Source: JACCWM01 sp040393065 (GTDB lineage Bacteria; Myxococcota_A; Bradymonadia; Bradymonadales; Bradymonadaceae). Taken from it: 16,427 nucleotides of DNA. The stretch is taken from contig JBEBUW010000099.1 of NCBI GenBank assembly GCA_040393065.1, forward strand, positions 1 through 16,427, written 5' to 3'. A model generated the notes under the pieces. That model was not told the origin of the DNA, did no database searches, and saw only the letters and a program-made list of their open reading frames with translations. Shown here piece after piece: positions 14,601-16,427 of this stretch (the stretch's first letter is position 1; the number at the start of each line of letters is the position of its first letter). The position numbers and the translations under genes were made by a program.

Positions 14601-16241
14601 GCTCTGCGCGCCACCCCCGAAGAACCCGAAGACGGCCTGCTGCCCCACGCCACCGACCGCGCCATCCTGGCAGCCGGAAACCAGGCCGGCATCGAGCTCT
14701 CTACCGATTCCGCCCCCTGGAAACGCCTCCACGAACTCCCCTTCAAATCCGACCGCAGCTTTCACGCCGTGCTCGGCCAATCCCAGGACAAATTTGTCAT
14801 CACCCTCAAAGGCGCGCCCGAAGAAATCATCGCCCGATGCACCCAGCGCCAGCGCGGCGATTTTGCCCGCCGCCTCAACTCCCTCGGTCGCGAGTCCCTT
14901 CTCGAGCAGGCCGATCAACTCGCCAGAACCGGCCTGCGAGTTCTGGCGATCGCCGAAAAATCCGTCCCCGCAGACAACAAAAAAACCACCGGCAAAACGC
15001 CGCCCCTGAGCGCCAAAACCTTCGGCGAAGAACACCTCGAACAACTCACCTTCCTCGGCTTTGTGGCCCTGAGCGATCCCCTGCGCCCGACATCGGCCGC
15101 TGCCGTCGAACGCCTCCACCGCGCTGGCGTCGACGTCATCATGATCACCGGCGACCACGCCAGCACCGCCACGCGCATCGCTGCCGACGTCGGCCTGACC
15201 ACCGACAGCGGTCTGCTCGGCAGCGTCCTCACCGGCGCCGAAATCGAGGCCATGGACGACGACACCCTGGACCAGGCGCTCGTCAATATCAAAGTCGTCG
15301 CGCGCGCCACGCCCACGCACAAAGTCCGCATCATCGAATCCCTCCAGCGCTCCGGCCGCACCGTCGCCATGACCGGCGACGGCGGCAACGACGCGCCCGC
15401 CATTCGCCTGGCCGATGTCGGCATCGCGCTGGGCCGCTACAGCACCAGCGCCGCCCGCGACGCCGCCGACTTGATCATCACCGACGAGCGCATCGAAACC
15501 ATCGTCGAAGCCATCGCCGAAGGCCGCGCCCTGTGGGTATCCGTGCGCGACGCCGTGTCCATTCTGGTCGGCGGCAACATCGGCGAAGTCGGCTACATGC
15601 TCGGCTCCGGCCTGTTCAGTCGCGAACCCACCATGAACACCCGCCAGCTCCTGCTCGTGAACCTTTTCACCGATATCGGCCCGGCCCTGGCCATCGTCTT
15701 GCGCCCGCCCCCTGATGTCTCCCCCGAAGAACTCCTGCACGAAGGCCCCGACAACTCGCTCGGCGATGCACTCGACCAGGACATCATCCGCCGCGCCGTC
15801 ACCACCGGCGCCGCCGGTTTTGCGGCCTGGGCCTTTGCTCGCGCGTTCTACATGAAACAATCCGCCTCCACCATCGGCCTGCTCTCCCTGGTCGGCGCCC
15901 AGCTCGGCCAGACTCTCATCGTCGGCAAACCCACCCGCACCATCGTAGCCACAAGCCTTGGCTCCGCAGCCGTCCTTTTGACGCTCGTCCAGATCCCCGG
16001 CATCAGCCAGGCCATCGGCTGCCGCCCACTTGGCCCCCGCGGCCTCCTCACCGTGGCCAGTGCCACCACCCTGGCCACACTGGCCGCCGCCCTCACACCC
16101 AGAGCGCGCGCCGCCTTGCAGGATTTTCTCACCCGACGCAAAGGCATCCCCGCCGCCTCGTCCATCGAACCCGAATTCACCCACGTCCCTCCAAGCATTC
16201 CCCTGCACCCCTTCGGCATGTGGCCGGATGCCATCCTCTAA
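11700..16241 (+). CDS. Giant P-type cation ATPase, CtpH/CtpI-like, with degenerate N-terminal half
   Basis: A P2-like ATPase of 1513 residues, comparable to mycobacterial CtpH/CtpI (over 1500). An HMA-like fold lacking CxxC (about 32-98) comes first. The catalytic half is complete: SGES (772-775), PEGLP (887-891), DKTGT with the phosphorylated D930, KGAPE (1037-1041), TGDH (D1152) and GDGGND (1226-1231). Hydrophobic segments fit M1-M2 near 690-735, M3-M4 near 855-895, and six more after the P domain. Residues about 290-560 resemble a second, decayed P domain: VDDEIL at D335, ATEDTS at D458 and GFGPA at 495 stand where DKTGT, TGDH and GDGxN would be. The cation cannot be assigned. The start is uncertain: ATG 11700 (GGAAG close upstream) or ATG 11628 (AGGA, adding 24 Pro-rich residues). 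Most of the coding strand is markedly C-rich. Confidence 0.93.
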   Translation: MRFLNALKSQHLPALRNLFGHHSRRIWNSSSRAHIELRGLSPLALEDFSTSLIAEIEACDGVIWAEVNGVLGRVIVSYDPARITLEELVETIEAVEERYDIDEEIFTENRPEHPGDDEPAVRALVRIGADITGVALALTLKQLRGKPNQSSFDFAALMALLENVPHLRNSVIKRVGYVAADFGLGLSNAFVQAIGSGPTSPLIDIPNQIMRFAEARARQRVWAEREHELCADPQHATAFTHQLHVRPKPMPDGPIERYGYDAWRMSLGGFIVGLADTQDFKRAATPLLDALPKPTRFGREGFSTQLGRAMAARNIIALDSDALRRLDRINYIIVDDEILYTTEFKIDHVQPLTDIDITEAYHQAQLLFQENDPDVVHEANGWTLAPVARLKMPISTQIAQQADALENYRLRTGPTLALVHKRQIVALLRTRHTLHPEAENLVNAIRRTGLYFILATEDTSLTQNFDSDRRIQKGDALLERIRHEQRDNHGICMIGFGPAHALHAADVSMGLTRPGQRPPWSADLLASHKLEDATFLIEAIAEARHIAEQSVILATAGAAIGAFHSIGGLKKTPINRVMFAVNSASVLALVNGVRGAAALDRRIKPAPRNGIPWHSWTTEKVLQHLESAPEGLSTQQASERMEPAGKSTSAPLALAQAVVKELSNPLTPVLLAGSAVSAIVGSLIDAGIVASVIGINGLIGGLERHKAEQVISVLAKRELNCVDTFRDGTLVNLESTQLVPGDVITLEAGDVVPADCRILESDMLEVDESALSGESLPVEKNASLTFAIEVAERTSMLYEGTSIAAGDVRAVVVATGEDTEMHRAVHRIGKRSLRESGVEARLRQLTDITFPFAASSGAALISMGLFRRQKLEELVGPAVNLAVAAVPEGLPILSTAAQLAAARRLSQFGILVRNPRAMEALGRVDVLCADKTGTLTEGQIQLHSVFANATTCTLDALDGEHRKVVAAALRATPEEPEDGLLPHATDRAILAAGNQAGIELSTDSAPWKRLHELPFKSDRSFHAVLGQSQDKFVITLKGAPEEIIARCTQRQRGDFARRLNSLGRESLLEQADQLARTGLRVLAIAEKSVPADNKKTTGKTPPLSAKTFGEEHLEQLTFLGFVALSDPLRPTSAAAVERLHRAGVDVIMITGDHASTATRIAADVGLTTDSGLLGSVLTGAEIEAMDDDTLDQALVNIKVVARATPTHKVRIIESLQRSGRTVAMTGDGGNDAPAIRLADVGIALGRYSTSAARDAADLIITDERIETIVEAIAEGRALWVSVRDAVSILVGGNIGEVGYMLGSGLFSREPTMNTRQLLLVNLFTDIGPALAIVLRPPPDVSPEELLHEGPDNSLGDALDQDIIRRAVTTGAAGFAAWAFARAFYMKQSASTIGLLSLVGAQLGQTLIVGKPTRTIVATSLGSAAVLLTLVQIPGISQAIGCRPLGPRGLLTVASATTLATLAAALTPRARAALQDFLTRRKGIPAASSIEPEFTHVPPSIPLHPFGMWPDAIL

Positions 16242-16427
16242 ACAGCTGAACAGGCCGACCGGATCCCTGCTCGACATCAAGCAAAAGCATCCAGCCGTGA
16301 CCAAGAGTCTGCCAGCCTGGCGGGCCGTTCTGGCGCAGGTGGTCGCCAAACCGCATCCAGAACGGCTCGACACCACCCAAAAGACCAAAAACGCGCTCAC
16401 GAAGCAGCTCGACACCCCGGCCGAGCC
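16228..16427 (+). CDS. Possible partial CDS overlapping the ATPase end
   Basis: From ATG 16228 a frame stays open for 66 codons to the window edge, overlapping the last 14 bases of the ATPase gene in another frame. It begins MPSSKQLNRPTGSLLDIKQK and is rich in Lys, Gln and Thr, with C-ending codons like those of the ATPase. The overlap suggests translational coupling in an operon. I see no clear ribosome site and recognise no family. A chance open frame in GC-rich DNA is the alternative. Confidence 0.4.
   Translation, partial: MPSSKQLNRPTGSLLDIKQKHPAVTKSLPAWRAVLAQVVAKPHPERLDTTQKTKNALTKQLDTPAE

Noticed and set aside
13964..15715. Plus-strand 583-codon frame within the ATPase in another phase
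   Set aside because: It translates to Arg/Pro/His-rich low-complexity sequence typical of an out-of-frame reading of C-rich codons.
14376..16415. Long minus-strand open frame (679 codons) opposite the ATPase
   Set aside because: It is Gly/Ala/Asp-rich with no recognisable motif, while the opposite strand encodes complete P-type ATPase motifs. Such antisense frames are expected in GC-rich genes.

Overview
The window looks like chromosomal DNA from a GC-rich Gram-negative bacterium. Two large Hanks-type kinase-fold genes with C-terminal membrane helices, one carrying a tetratricopeptide-like tail, together with a lipoprotein nuclease and a mycobacterial-CtpH/CtpI-like giant P-type ATPase, suggest the Myxococcota/Bradymonadota (former Deltaproteobacteria) sphere. 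This placement is an inference from gene content only. No rRNA, tRNA, transposase, integrase or CRISPR array is visible.

Layout. (1) 1-930: an unrecognised 267-residue protein gene on the minus strand, with a strong terminator after it and a perfect 9-bp dyad that places its Shine-Dalgarno sequence in the loop. (2) 930-1545: a gene-free stretch carrying seven clear, evenly spaced (41-42 bp) copies of a CCGG...TTC-GAA core. (3) 1546-4296: a complete single-chain Type IIL (MmeI-family) restriction-modification enzyme, visibly AT-richer than its neighbours and so probably acquired. (4) 4303-5499 minus: a membrane-anchored pseudokinase, convergent with the restriction enzyme. (5) 5500-6223: a gene-free stretch with a perfect 207-bp direct repeat (period 225 bp), each copy full of inverted repeats. 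(6) 6224-7060: a secreted staphylococcal-nuclease-like lipoprotein. (7) 7285-9123: an intact membrane Ser/Thr kinase ending at a shared bidirectional terminator. (8) 9259-9795 minus: a YciF/DUF892 ferritin-like protein. (9) 9925-11462: a GNAT acetyltransferase and a nitrilase-superfamily amidohydrolase overlapping by one base, a split version of the known Nit-NAT fusion, closed by a strong terminator. (10) 11700-16241: a P-type ATPase of about 1500 residues whose N-terminal part looks like a second, degenerate copy of the phosphorylation domain; a small partial frame overlaps its 3' end and leaves the window.

How the genes relate. The clear cotranscribed pair is acetyltransferase plus nitrilase; the ATPase and the trailing partial frame may form a second operon. 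The restriction enzyme stands alone, as expected for a self-contained Type IIL system. The most unusual signals are non-coding: the 41-42-bp array upstream of the restriction gene, the 207-bp structured duplication, and the hairpin over the first gene's ribosome binding site. The most unusual protein feature is the pseudo-phosphorylation domain in the ATPase.
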